Assembly: GCF_014705615.1 (NCBI RefSeq)
Contig: NZ_JACXJA010000010.1
Location: 62,001-126,000, forward strand
Source of the DNA: Paenibacillus oceani
Lineage (GTDB): Bacteria; Bacillota; Bacilli; Paenibacillales; NBRC-103111
Direction: 5' to 3'
Length of the DNA stretch: 64,000 nucleotides
Shown here piece by piece: positions 16,738 to 26,860 of this stretch. Position 1 is the first letter of the stretch. Each line of letters starts with the position of its first letter. The position numbers and the translations under genes are program-made. Under the pieces are notes generated by a model. The model had not been told where the DNA came from and searched no databases. It saw nothing but the letters and a program-made list of their open reading frames with translations.

Positions 16738-18375
16738 TTACTTGATGTCGTAAGCGTCGATTTTCGCCATGTACACCTTATCTTTGTTCTCAGCGTAATA
16801 CTTCGTATAAAATTCGTCTACCTTCGGGCCGCCCGCTTTCTCCCACATGTCTTTCGCTTCCTTGACCGCCTGCTCTACCGTGTAGCTCGGACCGCTGACG
16901 ATCGCCTTCTGGAACAGATCGTCGTACTTGAAGCCGTTCGTGCTGATCAGTTGCAGATCCTTCGGAAGCGCCGGCATAAAGCCTACGTCCTTAAAGACCG
17001 GCCTGCTTTTCGACAGCCACACCTCTTTGCCTTTGGCATACAAATCGGCGAGCTCCTTCTGAACCGGATCGCTCAAATCGTAACTGCTGGACGGATCTCC
17101 GCATTTGCCGAGCAGCACCGTGTTGCCGAACAGCGTGTAATATTCGTAGTTCCAATCCAGCTCTTTTTTGTTTTTCTCCAGATCGATCGGCTCCGGGCAT
17201 CCGTTCTTGCCCATCTTCCAATGCTCGCCCTCGAAGCCGTACTTCAGCGTCCGCAGCGTGCTCTCGGAGATCAGCCAGTCGATGTATTTCATAACCGCCA
17301 CCGGATCTTTTGCGTTCGCGTTGACGACGCCCACCGAGCCGGCCGGCGTATCGACCTGCGGGCTGAACTGGCCGAACGGTCCCTTCGGCAGCTCCAGTAC
17401 GGCTACCTCGGAGGTCGGATTGTTTTTCTTAAACGTTTGATGCAGCGCCAGATTCGACGTGATTTTGACCGAGGCGTATATGCCGAGCTTGCCGTTCACC
17501 CAGTCCTGCTGCGCCTTCGTGCCGCCTTTGTCCGTCAAATAGTCCTTGTCGGCGATGCCGGCGTCATAAATTTGCTTTTTGAACGCAAGAGCCGCCTCCG
17601 CCCTCTCGTAATCGTGGTACAGCTTGCCGTTTGCGTCAAAATGCCACGTATCGCTGCCGAAAATCGCATTGATCACTTCGTTACCGTTACCGCTCAGGTT
17701 ATAGCCGAACGTATCCTTCTTACCGTTGCCGTCCGGGTCCATCTCGGCGAACGCCTTCATCACCTTGAACAGCTCGTCGGTCGTTTTCGGCATGTCCAAG
17801 TTTAGCTTTTTCAGCCAGTCCTGACGGATGACGACCGTTACGTTTTGCTGCAGGCCGGTTACGCGGCCCAGCTCGTAGATTTTGCCGTCGCTTTTGTAGC
17901 CCAGCTTTTTGAGCAGCGGGTACTGCTTCATCAGCGCCTTGTAATTCGTGCTGTGCTTCTCGATCAGATCGTCCAGCGGAATAATCTGCTTGGACGTGTA
18001 CAGATCGTTGCGGTATGACGGCAAATAAGTCTGGATCAGATCGGGAGCCGTATTCGACGCAAACAGCGTATTCAGCTTCGCGGCTTCCCCGGTACGCGGC
18101 ACAGGAACGAATTCGACCTCGACCGGCGCGTTTTCGTTGATCCACCGCGTCCAGCGGTTATTGACATAATCGCCTTCCCCTTGCGGCACTTGTCCCCGGT
18201 CGTATATCGTGACCGTAATTTTCGGCTTTTTCTCAGGCGCCTTCTCGCCCTCCTTGCCGGCAGCGGCTTCCTTGTCTCCCGAGCCGCCGCTCGAGCAGGC
18301 GGCCAGCAACGAGCCGGCGGCCAACGCAACGGCCAATGTAGTGACGCTTGCCTTTTTCCACGACTTCCTCTTCAT
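16738..18375 (-). CDS. Extracellular solute-binding lipoprotein of a sugar ABC importer (LplA-like)
   Basis: 545-residue lipoprotein. The signal peptide ends in the lipobox LAAC (Cys27), followed by a Ser/Gly/Lys/Glu linker and then an extended type-1 solute-binding domain of the large Paenibacillus LplA class. The MDPDGNGKKDT segment, an EF-hand-like DPDGN repeat, is typical of this class. It is the last gene of the regulator-LplB-YtcP-lipoprotein set and would deliver an oligosaccharide or glycoside to the two permeases. The ligand is not evident, and the ATPase is expected elsewhere (shared MsmX type). Confidence 0.88.
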   Translation of the reverse strand: MKRKSWKKASVTTLAVALAAGSLLAACSSGGSGDKEAAAGKEGEKAPEKKPKITVTIYDRGQVPQGEGDYVNNRWTRWINENAPVEVEFVPVPRTGEAAKLNTLFASNTAPDLIQTYLPSYRNDLYTSKQIIPLDDLIEKHSTNYKALMKQYPLLKKLGYKSDGKIYELGRVTGLQQNVTVVIRQDWLKKLNLDMPKTTDELFKVMKAFAEMDPDGNGKKDTFGYNLSGNGNEVINAIFGSDTWHFDANGKLYHDYERAEAALAFKKQIYDAGIADKDYLTDKGGTKAQQDWVNGKLGIYASVKITSNLALHQTFKKNNPTSEVAVLELPKGPFGQFSPQVDTPAGSVGVVNANAKDPVAVMKYIDWLISESTLRTLKYGFEGEHWKMGKNGCPEPIDLEKNKKELDWNYEYYTLFGNTVLLGKCGDPSSSYDLSDPVQKELADLYAKGKEVWLSKSRPVFKDVGFMPALPKDLQLISTNGFKYDDLFQKAIVSGPSYTVEQAVKEAKDMWEKAGGPKVDEFYTKYYAENKDKVYMAKIDAYDIK

Positions 18376-18446
18376 TCGAATCTCTCCCCCGTCGTTATCA
18401 TTCGCTTCTATTGCGATCGCTTGCCGGATTAAGGCAAACGTTGAAG

Positions 18447-19337
18447 CTACCCTTTGATCGAGCCGATCAGCATACCCTTGACGAAAAACTTCTGCAGAAA
18501 CGGATAAACGATTACCATCGGAATGACCATTGTCATAATGCCCGCCGCGCGAATCGACTGGGGCGTTATTTTGTTGATCGAATCGTCTGCGGTGCCCATG
18601 TTCATCTGATGATTGATTTCATTCAACAGTTGCTGGCTCTGAATCATGTTCTGCACCAAAACCGACAAATTATGCTTGGCCGAATCGTTGATGTACATCA
18701 GCACGCTGAAAAACGAGTTCCAGTGTCCCACTCCGTAAAAAAGCGACAGGGCGGCCAGAACCGGCAGCGACAAGGGAAGAAAAATACGTCCCAGCAACCC
18801 CCATTCCGAGCATCCGTCGATCCGTGCGGCTTCGACCAGTTCCTCCGGAATATTCTCGAAAAACGACCGGAGAACGAGCAGATTCCACGCGCTGACGATA
18901 CCCGGCAGCCAAAGCGACCAATACGAGTCGAGCAGGCCCAGCGATTTCACGAGCAGGAAGTTCGGAATTAATCCGGCGCTGAACAGCATCGTAAATACAA
19001 TCGCCATACTGAAAAAGCGGCGTCCGTAAAAATATTTCCGGGACAGCGGATATCCGGCCATAACCGTAAAGATCATGTTCAGAATTGTCCCGATCACCGT
19101 AATGATGACGCTGTTGTTAAACGACCGCACGATCGGCGTTCCTTCGACCAGCAGCTTATACGACTCCAGCGTGAACTGGACCGGCCAGAACGACACCTTG
19201 CCGGACATCACCGCATCGTTATCGCTAAGCGAAACCGCAAAAATATGGACGAGCGGCAGCAGACACGACAGCGCTAGGACAGACAGGATCGTATAGGTAA
19301 TGGCGTAAAACAGATGTTCCCCTCTGGTGGCTCTCAC
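18447..19337 (-). CDS. Sugar ABC importer permease (YtcP/MalG type)
   Basis: 296-residue, six-helix permease. The EAA loop EELVEAARIDGCSEWGLLGRIFLP (split around the conserved Gly) contacts the ATPase. The C-terminus YPFLQKFFVKGMLIGSIKG is characteristic of the YtcP group. I start it at the GTG at 19337, behind AGGAGGA. The in-frame upstream extension overlaps the preceding permease gene and has no membrane-protein character. It works with the LplB-type permease ending 12 bases upstream. Confidence 0.85.
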   Translation of the reverse strand: MRATRGEHLFYAITYTILSVLALSCLLPLVHIFAVSLSDNDAVMSGKVSFWPVQFTLESYKLLVEGTPIVRSFNNSVIITVIGTILNMIFTVMAGYPLSRKYFYGRRFFSMAIVFTMLFSAGLIPNFLLVKSLGLLDSYWSLWLPGIVSAWNLLVLRSFFENIPEELVEAARIDGCSEWGLLGRIFLPLSLPVLAALSLFYGVGHWNSFFSVLMYINDSAKHNLSVLVQNMIQSQQLLNEINHQMNMGTADDSINKITPQSIRAAGIMTMVIPMVIVYPFLQKFFVKGMLIGSIKG

Positions 19338-19348
19338 TTGTGTTCCTC

Positions 19349-20317
19349 CTACCAAATGCTCTCTCCGTACCGGCGCGCGATCCGGTTGGCGGTGATGACG
19401 AATATAAGGCCGATCAGCGATTCGAACAAGCCGAGCGCCGCGCCTACGCTGAACTGATTGCCGCGCAAGCCCATCTTGTAGTTCCACGTGCTGATGACCT
19501 CGGATATGCTGGATACCGCCGAATTTTGCAGCACATATACGTGGTCGAAGCCGACCTCCATCAGATTGCCCATGCTCAAAATAAACACGAGCACGATCGT
19601 GGAGCGGATGCCCGGGAGCGTAATATGCCACATCTGCCGCCACTTCGAGGCGCCGTCGATGCTGGCCGCTTCGTACAAATCGGGACTGATCGCAGACAGC
19701 GCCGCCAAATAAATGATCGCCCCCCAGCCCATCGACTTCCAGATGCCGGACCCTACGTAAATCGTAATCCAGCTCAGCTCGTTATAAAGGAACGGATAAA
19801 TCGAACCGGTAAGCTTCTCCAGCAGCAGGTTGATTGTCCCAGCCTGCTGGGCGAACAGCGTAACGATAATTCCGCCGATGATCACCCAGTTCAGGAAGTG
19901 CGGCAAATAAACAAGCGTCTGCACCGTCTTTTTGAACCACGCCTTGCGCACCTCGTTAATCAGGATCGCCAGCATGATTGGAAACGGAAATCCGACGATA
20001 ATATTCAGCAGGCTGAGAATCAGCGTGTTGCGGATAATCTCCAGCATCATCGGGTTGTCGAACAGCAGCTTGAAGTTATCGATGCCGATCCACGGACTGC
20101 CGAGAATGCCGTCCCGGAAGCTGTAATCCTTGAAAGCAATTACAAGTCCCAGCATGGGAGCGTACTTGAATATGGCGAAGTATAAAATGATCGGCACGAA
20201 CAAAATAAGCAGCGGGATATTTTGCCGAAATCTTTTCTTTCTCTGCGACTTCAATCTCGCGCTCGCTGTCTGTTCCATTAGCCGGCCGCCCGTATGACCA
20301 GCCATTTGTTGACTCAT
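19349..20317 (-). CDS. Sugar ABC importer permease (LplB type)
   Basis: 322-residue, six-helix permease with the signature opening FAIFKYAPMLGLVIAFKDY and the EAA loop LYEAASIDGASKWRQMWHITLPG. The start at 20317 (MSQQM) is placed about 9 bases after AGAGGGG. It forms a heterodimer with the YtcP-like permease encoded next. No ATPase gene is present in the cluster. Confidence 0.87.
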   Translation of the reverse strand: MSQQMAGHTGGRLMEQTASARLKSQRKKRFRQNIPLLILFVPIILYFAIFKYAPMLGLVIAFKDYSFRDGILGSPWIGIDNFKLLFDNPMMLEIIRNTLILSLLNIIVGFPFPIMLAILINEVRKAWFKKTVQTLVYLPHFLNWVIIGGIIVTLFAQQAGTINLLLEKLTGSIYPFLYNELSWITIYVGSGIWKSMGWGAIIYLAALSAISPDLYEAASIDGASKWRQMWHITLPGIRSTIVLVFILSMGNLMEVGFDHVYVLQNSAVSSISEVISTWNYKMGLRGNQFSVGAALGLFESLIGLIFVITANRIARRYGESIW

Positions 20318-20580
20318 GCAGTTCATCACCCCTCTTTCGGATCGTCGTTACGAGAACAATCCCTAATCTACCTCCTCCCCGGGCTGCGTATCAATATACA
20401 CGTTTCTTCCCCATATACTTAATTCTCATCGCAGTGAAACGCCTTGGCCGGACAGCCTTTCCGCCTCTTGGCGCCGCCCCCCCGGCAACAGAAAAAAGCC
20501 GCAAAAGGCGTATCCGCTACTGCAGATACCGCACGATTCACGACTGTCATTCACAGGTATATACAACTTTCGCAGTGTAT

Positions 20581-22857
20581 TCATTTTTCGCTTTTGCCCG
20601 GATTTTGGTGCTCGCTGCGGAATAATCCCGGCGTCATGGACGTAATTTTCTTGAACATGCGGATAAACGATAACGCATGCAAATAGCCGACCTTGACCGA
20701 GATCGTCTGAACCGGCTCGTCCGTCTCGACGAGCAGCCGCTTCGCCTCCTGCACGCGAAGCTTGACTAGAAATTCGGTGAACTTCTCGCCGAATTCCTCC
20801 TTGAAGAGACGGCTGAAATATTTCGGGCTTAGCTCGAAATGCTCGCTGATATGATCGAGCGAAAGATCCGGGTTCGCATAATTTTGCTCCAGATACAATT
20901 TGATTTCCTGAATGAGCTTATGGTTGTGCCGTTGCTGCCGCATCGCAAGGAATCGCCCGGCGGCATCCGACAATACGCCGTACAGTTCACGCTCGACGTC
21001 TTCCAGCAGCTCGAAGCGGGCGCTCCCCGCCAGCAGCTGCGGCTGGGCCGTCTCCCTCCAGACGAGCTGCACGTCCACGGGCAAATCCATCATTTCTTTC
21101 TCCAGGCAAAAATTCATGTAGTTCAGCACATGTACGATATCGTCCCGTGAGAAGCTGCCTTCGCGCAGGATGTCGAAAATCCGGCTGTACATCTCCTTCC
21201 AGGACTCCTCGTTTAACCGGAACGACTGGGCGAGCGCCCGCGCCGTCTGAAGGATCAGGTCCATTCCGTTATGCTGGGCCGGCATGCAGTCCGCCGCCGA
21301 GATGACCTTGTCGCTGCCGAGCACCGGCTTGAACTTAAGCGCCTGCATCGCTTCCTCGTAGGACAGGGACACATCCCCGATCTCCTCGACCCGGTCGCCG
21401 ATGCCGAACGTAACGGTCATGCGCAGGTTCGCCTTGACCCATTCCCGTGCGCGCTCGCACAGCTCCGGCACCCGCGCCGCCTGCTCAGAAGGACCGCCCG
21501 GAAGCAGGAAAATAACGGCCAGATGGCGGTTCGACATCCACTCCGACGCGACTGCGGCCGATTCGCTCTCGGCAACCTCCTTGATGGCTGCGGACAGGCC
21601 GTACTTCAGCAGCAACTGGTCTTTGTGCGAATACATATCCGAAAACGTGGAATACCGGTCGATTTCCGCAACCGCCGTCATCAGGCTGCCGAAACCCGAG
21701 CGTAGACCGAACCGCGCCATCTCCTTGTTCCATTCGTCCAGACTGACCGGACGTTCGCCGGACAGCAGCTCTTCGAAAAAAATCTGTTTCCGGTACGCAA
21801 GATCCTCGTATTGCCTCTGCTTGAAATGGTCGGACTGCTCGATCAGATCGTCAAGGGCCGTGGAGATCCGCTTGAACTCGTCAAACCTGCCATCGCCGGG
21901 ACGGGCGTCCGAAGCAAGCGCGGGAGAGGCGCTGATCCGCTCGAGGATAAGCTCGATCGGCTTGTAGTTGCGCCTGGATACGTAGAAGATCGCCGCCGCT
22001 CCGAAGAGGATGGAGCCGAAAGCGAGCCACGCCCAAACGTTGGAGACGAGCGAAGCGAAGCTGAAAAACGGGATGCTTTTATAGCCGCTGCGCAGCTCCC
22101 ATCCGGTCAAATCCGATACCGCTGTGGACAGTACCGGATCGCCTTTCCCTTTCCCTTCTGCTTCCGCGTTGCCGGCAAACTGCAGCCGCTTGTCGAAAAA
22201 CCGGGTCCCCTCCCGGTCGTACAGCTCCATGAAGCTTTTCCGGCCGCCTGTCATCTCATCGACTCTTTTCTGAAGGAGGGAGGCGTTGACATTAATAACG
22301 ATGACGCCGGAATCGCCGCTTAATATCGGGTACCGCCGCACCAGCGATACGACCTTGACCGGTTCGGTCACGGCCGGTTCGGATAACACTTCCCGGATAT
22401 TCGTCCAATTCGCCGCCGTTTTGTCGGCAAACGCTTCTTGAACGAACTCCTTTTCCGCAAATTCGTCTGCGTCGACCATCATCTTGTTCGTCAAGACGCG
22501 GCGGTCGTAGTCTCTGTACAGATATATATTGTGAATCAAATCGTTGGACAGTGTCATACCGCTGAGCAGCGAAGAAACTTTGGCGTGAACGATCGGCGAA
22601 GGGGCGGCGGTCTCGATAAAAAACTGCTGCAGATCTTCGTTGATCCGAAACTCCTTCATCACCATCTCGTGAACGGAGCGCAGCGAATAGTCGACGGATT
22701 GCAGCGCTTGCTCCGCCGCAGCCTGATTCGCTTTTACCGCCTGGCTTCTTACCTGGTCGCTGAGTACGAGAAAAAAAATAAACACCAGGACGGAGTTGAT
22801 AAAAATAAAGATCGGCAAATAGGAAACGAGGAAACGATTAAACCAATGTTTCTTCAT
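20581..22857 (-). CDS. YesS-type membrane-bound AraC-family regulator
   Basis: 758 residues. Helix 1 (about 8-32) is followed by an extracellular Cache-like sensor (about 35-275), helix 2 (about 280-303), a linker, and a C-terminal AraC double helix-turn-helix (about 655-750, NPDLSLDHISEHFELSPKYFSRLFKEEFG to SVKVGYLHALSFIRMFKKITSMTPG). It is a one-component sensor-regulator that probably detects sugar or the loaded binding protein outside the cell and activates the importer genes encoded downstream. GGAGG lies 6 bases before the ATG. About 250 bases separate it from the permease, enough for its own target promoter. Confidence 0.85.
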   Translation of the reverse strand: MKKHWFNRFLVSYLPIFIFINSVLVFIFFLVLSDQVRSQAVKANQAAAEQALQSVDYSLRSVHEMVMKEFRINEDLQQFFIETAAPSPIVHAKVSSLLSGMTLSNDLIHNIYLYRDYDRRVLTNKMMVDADEFAEKEFVQEAFADKTAANWTNIREVLSEPAVTEPVKVVSLVRRYPILSGDSGVIVINVNASLLQKRVDEMTGGRKSFMELYDREGTRFFDKRLQFAGNAEAEGKGKGDPVLSTAVSDLTGWELRSGYKSIPFFSFASLVSNVWAWLAFGSILFGAAAIFYVSRRNYKPIELILERISASPALASDARPGDGRFDEFKRISTALDDLIEQSDHFKQRQYEDLAYRKQIFFEELLSGERPVSLDEWNKEMARFGLRSGFGSLMTAVAEIDRYSTFSDMYSHKDQLLLKYGLSAAIKEVAESESAAVASEWMSNRHLAVIFLLPGGPSEQAARVPELCERAREWVKANLRMTVTFGIGDRVEEIGDVSLSYEEAMQALKFKPVLGSDKVISAADCMPAQHNGMDLILQTARALAQSFRLNEESWKEMYSRIFDILREGSFSRDDIVHVLNYMNFCLEKEMMDLPVDVQLVWRETAQPQLLAGSARFELLEDVERELYGVLSDAAGRFLAMRQQRHNHKLIQEIKLYLEQNYANPDLSLDHISEHFELSPKYFSRLFKEEFGEKFTEFLVKLRVQEAKRLLVETDEPVQTISVKVGYLHALSFIRMFKKITSMTPGLFRSEHQNPGKSEK

Positions 22858-23057
22858 GGAGCCTCCGAGAACGTGTTATGAAAATCGGCAAGAAATCGTC
22901 CGTACACCATTATACTGCATCCCGGAGGAATCGGGCGAGCTTTATCGAAACTGCGAAGCTACGGCTCCCCCTCCTTCCCATAACGGGCGCTTCCTGCTAT
23001 GATGGGAACGGCCGGAGGTTTGCACCGAGGCTTCCAGATTACGATAAAAGAGTGAGA

Positions 23058-25151
23058 ATGATGAAAGAAACGAAGTCCATTCTGATCATCGCCCATCATC
23101 GGGCCGTACTCGTCAAGCTGGCCGAGCAGCTGCTCGAGATCGGCTTTGACGAGCTGTTTCATATCGAGACGCGCACGATCGACGAGATCGATCATGCCTG
23201 CATCAGCAGGTTTGCTCTTGTGCTTTTGACGAGCCAAACGACGTATATGAAGGTGAGGCCGTTTTTCTCGGCCAACACTTCCTACCTGATCGCGAGAAGG
23301 GTGATCAACTTCTCGAATATTCGCGAAGTGCTGAGCATACCGCCGCAGACGAGCGTATACCTCGTCAATAATACGAGAGACGCCGCCGAGGATACGATCC
23401 GCAATCTGCTCGAGATGGGCGTCTCGCTCCGGTTTATTCCGTATTATCCCGGACAAGCCGCCAGGCCGGACATCACCGTCGCAGTAACGCCAGGGGAGAC
23501 CGACTACGTCCCGGATCACGTCGAGACGGTGATCGACATCGGCGACCGGCTGATCGAGCTGTCGACACTGTTCGAAATTTTTCATTTTTTCCGCATATCG
23601 CCACAATTCAAAAACGATCTTCTGTCGATGAGGTACATGCAGTCGCTCTTCCGCATGGTTCGCGAGCTAAGCGAGGAGATGATGCATTCGGAGCGGTTGC
23701 AGCGCAAGCTGGAATGGGTCGTGAACAGCATCGACGATGCGGTTGTGATCTACTCGCAGAACGAGAAGGTTCAAACGGCGAACGAGAAGGCTCGGCAGTT
23801 GCTTCACGCTCCGCTTCTCCAAACCTCTGGCGCTCCGCTCCGGGAATGGGCCGGACCCGCTTTTTACGACGCCGTCCGGCTGCTCGATTCCGGTCGCGAC
23901 TTGTTCCGCGACGTCGACGGAACCGCCTATTACATTCGCAAAACATGCATGAACGTCGATGCCGATACCGCCGTCTGGCTGCTCGTATTCCGCAAGGTCG
24001 AGGACATTCGCCATATCGAGCATGAATATCGTTCGAACCTGAAGAAAAGCAGTTTTACTGCCAAATATCAGTTCGACGACATCCTGACGGAGAGCCCGTC
24101 GCTTCTCCATACGGTCCGGATCGCCCGCAAGCTGGCGTTAAGCCATTCCACCGTGCTGCTTCTGGGTGAAACCGGGACCGGCAAGGAAGTGTTCGCCCAG
24201 GCGCTGCACAACGCTTCGCCCCGCAAGCATCAGCCGTTCGTCGGAATCAACTTTGCGGCATTATCCGAAAGTCTTCTGGAGAGCGAATTGTTCGGTTACG
24301 AAAGCGGAGCATTCACGGGTGCGAAAAAAAGCGGGCATATCGGGGTATTCGAGCAGGCCCATCTGGGTACGCTGTTTCTGGACGAGATCGGCGACGCTTC
24401 ACCCTCTATTCAAAACCGTCTGCTTCGCGCCCTGCAGGAACGACAGATTATGAAGGTAGGAGGAGAGCGTCTGCTGACGATCGATACGCGGGTGATTGCG
24501 GCGACGAACCAGGTGCTGGAGCAATTGATGGAGGAAGGGAAATTCCGCCGCGACCTGTACCACCGATTAAACGTGCTGCCGATCCGCCTGCCGCCGCTGC
24601 GCGAGAGGCGCGAGGACATCGTGCCTCTCGCGCAGCGATTTCTCCGTGAGTTTCAGCTCCGGCTGAACGCGCCTCCGCTGCACGTCTCCACAGCCGTCAG
24701 GCAGGCGCTGATCGACTACGACTGGCCCGGCAATATCCGCGAGCTTCGCAATGTGATCGAATATGCGGTTCATGTATGCGAAGGAACGATATATTTGGAC
24801 GAGCTGCCCTTCTATTCTACCGTACATGCGGCAGCGGCCGATGACGCGGCGCTGGAGGCGGAACGCCCTGAAAGCTTGGCCCGTGATTGGGCGAGCAAAG
24901 GTTTTCTGGACGAGATGCTGCTTATCCTGGAGAGCCTCGCCGCAAGTCCGAATGGCACCGCGGGACGACCATCCCTGCTGGCTCGTCTGAGCGGACGGTT
25001 GTCGCTATCCGACCCTCAGCTCCGGTACCGGCTTAAGTTGCTGGCCGGCAGCGAGCTAATAACAAGCGGACGCGGACGCAGCGGTGCGAGGATTACGACC
25101 AAGGGTGAGCGGTTCCTCGGCTACTGCCTCTCTTCCGGACCGTCAGCGTAA
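23058..25151 (+). CDS. Sigma-54-dependent enhancer-binding activator
   Basis: 697 residues. An N-terminal receiver- or PrpR-like alpha/beta region (about 1-190) is followed by a PAS-like segment (about 210-315). The AAA+ domain has Walker A GETGTGKE (370-377), an intact sigma-54 contact loop GAFTGA (417-422), Walker B LFLDEIGD and the arginine-finger region FRRDLYHRLNVLPIRLPPLRER. The C-terminus lacks a Fis-type helix-turn-helix and instead ends in a winged-helix-like segment (LSDPQLRYRLKLLAGSELITSGRGRS). Start behind GAGTGAG. It should drive the two sigma-54-type promoters at 26.6-26.9 kb. Its 3' end overlaps pepV by 31 bases tail to tail. Confidence 0.85.
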   Translation: MMKETKSILIIAHHRAVLVKLAEQLLEIGFDELFHIETRTIDEIDHACISRFALVLLTSQTTYMKVRPFFSANTSYLIARRVINFSNIREVLSIPPQTSVYLVNNTRDAAEDTIRNLLEMGVSLRFIPYYPGQAARPDITVAVTPGETDYVPDHVETVIDIGDRLIELSTLFEIFHFFRISPQFKNDLLSMRYMQSLFRMVRELSEEMMHSERLQRKLEWVVNSIDDAVVIYSQNEKVQTANEKARQLLHAPLLQTSGAPLREWAGPAFYDAVRLLDSGRDLFRDVDGTAYYIRKTCMNVDADTAVWLLVFRKVEDIRHIEHEYRSNLKKSSFTAKYQFDDILTESPSLLHTVRIARKLALSHSTVLLLGETGTGKEVFAQALHNASPRKHQPFVGINFAALSESLLESELFGYESGAFTGAKKSGHIGVFEQAHLGTLFLDEIGDASPSIQNRLLRALQERQIMKVGGERLLTIDTRVIAATNQVLEQLMEEGKFRRDLYHRLNVLPIRLPPLRERREDIVPLAQRFLREFQLRLNAPPLHVSTAVRQALIDYDWPGNIRELRNVIEYAVHVCEGTIYLDELPFYSTVHAAAADDAALEAERPESLARDWASKGFLDEMLLILESLAASPNGTAGRPSLLARLSGRLSLSDPQLRYRLKLLAGSELITSGRGRSGARITTKGERFLGYCLSSGPSA

Positions 25152-26581
25152 TCGGCGTTCGCCAGCTCATAGATCGCCCGCGCGTAGATGGCGGTCGCCT
25201 TGAACAGATCGTCCAGCTCGATATACTCATCCTTCTGGTGCGCCGTTCCTTCCTTCCCCGGAAACATCGCCCCGAACGCGACGCAGCTGCCCATCAGGCC
25301 GGCGTATGTCGCTCCTCCGATCGAGAGCAGCGTCGGCTCCTGCCCCGTCTCGCCTTCATATACCCGCTGGAGCGTCCGGATCAGCGGGTGGCTCGCCTCG
25401 ATGTAATGCGGCTTCTTGCTGCCGATGCTCGTTATGCTCATGCCGGATACGGCTGCCGCCGCTTCAAGCCCTGCGATTGCTGCCGGGAAGTCGGTCGTTA
25501 CCGGACAGCGGATATTGAGCGAGACGGAGCCGCCTTTGCCGTGTTCGTATCGGAGGATGCCCGCATTTACGGTAAGCGGACCGGAGATGTCGTCCTTATA
25601 GGCAATGCCCAGCTTCTCGCCGTAGCAGTCGCCGGCCAGCTTGCCGTCCAGAAACGCGATATACGCAGCCCCTGCCGCATCCAGCTCATATCCGCGCAGA
25701 AACTGCGCCATGGCGAGAGCCGCGTTAAGCCCTTTCATCGGATAAGCGCCGTGCGCCGATTTTCCGTACAGCATCAGCTCCGCGCTGCCGGAGGACTCCT
25801 CCAACATCCATTCGCATGGAAGCCCGAGAGACTCGCCGTATCGTTGAAATTCCGCGGCCAGCCGCTCCAGCAGCGGGCGGGGAGCCTTCATCCGGACAAC
25901 CGCTTTGTCCGGCACCATATTCGTTCGCTCCCCCGCTTCGAACGAAGCGAGGATGCAGGTCGGAGTGGACTTCTCCTTATTCGCCGCAGTCAAGTCGAGA
26001 GTGAAGACGGGATTCAGCTGCCCCTTCTCCGCATGAATGATCGGAAATCCGGCATCGGGCGAAAACGCGGCGACCGGCATTCTCTCCTCCTCCACATATT
26101 TACGCACACATGCCATCCCGCTTTCCTCGTCCGTTCCGAAGATAAGCCGCACATTATGTTTTAGGGGCAAGCCCGATTCCTGTACGATCTTCAGCGCGTA
26201 ATAAGCGGCCATCGACGGCCCTTTGTCATCGATCGCTCCCCGTGCATACAGCTTGCCGTCCACGATCGCCGGCTCGAACGGAGGATGAGTCCACTCGCCG
26301 GTGGCCGGAACGACGTCCAGATGGCACAACACCCCGATATAGTCTTCACCGCGGCTGTCCCCATACTCCGCATATCCCGCATAACCTTCCAGATTGCGCG
26401 TCCGGAAGCCGGAGCCGCCCGCTTGCTCCAGCATCCAGTCGAGAGCTTGGGCGATTCCCGCCCCCATCGGCCGGCCCGGCCCTTGAGTCGCGGGATCTTT
26501 CACGCTTGGTATGCAAAGCAGCGAACGCAAATCTGCCAACAAAGCTTCCTTTCTCTTCAACACTTCCCCGTACCAATCCAT
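25121..26581 (-). CDS. pepV: M20-family dipeptidase (PepV/Sapep-like)
   Basis: 486-residue di-zinc peptidase. Candidate ligands are His87 (CHLDVVP), Asp118/119 (GAIDDKGP), Glu152/153 (GTDEESG), Asp176 (SPDAGFP) and a C-terminal His (GTAHQKDEYIE). These match the PepV/carnosinase-like branch, which cleaves dipeptides including beta-alanyl or D-containing ones. I start it at 26581, after GGGGG and a 6-base spacer. A longer frame starts upstream inside the promoter. A sigma-54-type promoter lies 48-65 bases upstream, so expression should depend on the adjacent activator. Confidence 0.87.
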   Translation of the reverse strand: MDWYGEVLKRKEALLADLRSLLCIPSVKDPATQGPGRPMGAGIAQALDWMLEQAGGSGFRTRNLEGYAGYAEYGDSRGEDYIGVLCHLDVVPATGEWTHPPFEPAIVDGKLYARGAIDDKGPSMAAYYALKIVQESGLPLKHNVRLIFGTDEESGMACVRKYVEEERMPVAAFSPDAGFPIIHAEKGQLNPVFTLDLTAANKEKSTPTCILASFEAGERTNMVPDKAVVRMKAPRPLLERLAAEFQRYGESLGLPCEWMLEESSGSAELMLYGKSAHGAYPMKGLNAALAMAQFLRGYELDAAGAAYIAFLDGKLAGDCYGEKLGIAYKDDISGPLTVNAGILRYEHGKGGSVSLNIRCPVTTDFPAAIAGLEAAAAVSGMSITSIGSKKPHYIEASHPLIRTLQRVYEGETGQEPTLLSIGGATYAGLMGSCVAFGAMFPGKEGTAHQKDEYIELDDLFKATAIYARAIYELANADYADGPEERQ

Positions 26582-26626
26582 TTGTATCCCCCTGTTACTT
26601 CGGATGAATTCCGCTCCATATAAAGT

Positions 26627-26646
26627 ATGCAATAATCATGCCAATC
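26627..26646 (-). promoter_or_regulatory. Sigma-54-type promoter of pepV
   Basis: The minus strand reads TTGGCATG-ATTA-TTGCAT. It has the -24 GG (26642-26641) and -12 GC (26630-26629) 12 bases apart as required, and differs from the consensus TGGCACG-N4-TTGCW at one position. The start of transcription would be near 26617, 36 bases before the ATG. Confidence 0.75.
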
Positions 26647-26769
26647 AAAAAATATGGACAGACGACCGGCATTACCGTTAATTGGTTATCTTTAATCATA
26701 ATTTCGTATACTTCACGCCGTTATTGGACTGGCCAATTATTCGCAGATCACGTCGGGCACAGGTGCGGT

Positions 26770-26797
26770 ATCCGGAAATAATGCTTTGCTTCCGAAT
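26770..26797. promoter_or_regulatory. Candidate upstream activating site for the sigma-54 activator
   Basis: An imperfect inverted repeat (ATCCGGAA, 12 bases, TTCCGAAT) lies between the two divergent sigma-54 promoters. A second one (ATTGG-actgg-CCAAT) is at about 26723-26737. Binding is inferred from position only. Confidence 0.35.
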
Positions 26798-26842
26798 CGA
26801 AACCGGCCGTTGTCTCTATCGGCTCGTTGAACTTTCCCTCTA

Positions 26843-26860
26843 TTGGCACGGTTATTGCAT
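26843..26860 (+). promoter_or_regulatory. Sigma-54 promoter of the C26 hydrolase gene
   Basis: TTGGCACG-GTTA-TTGCAT matches the sigma-54 consensus at every conserved position, with GG at 26845-26846 and GC at 26857-26858. The start of transcription would be near 26870, about 84 bases before the ATG at 26954. Confidence 0.85.

Noticed and set aside
18447-19643. Longer N-terminus for the YtcP-like permease
   Set aside because: The extra about 100 residues are charged, lie over the upstream permease gene, and a GTG with AGGAGGA is present at 19337.
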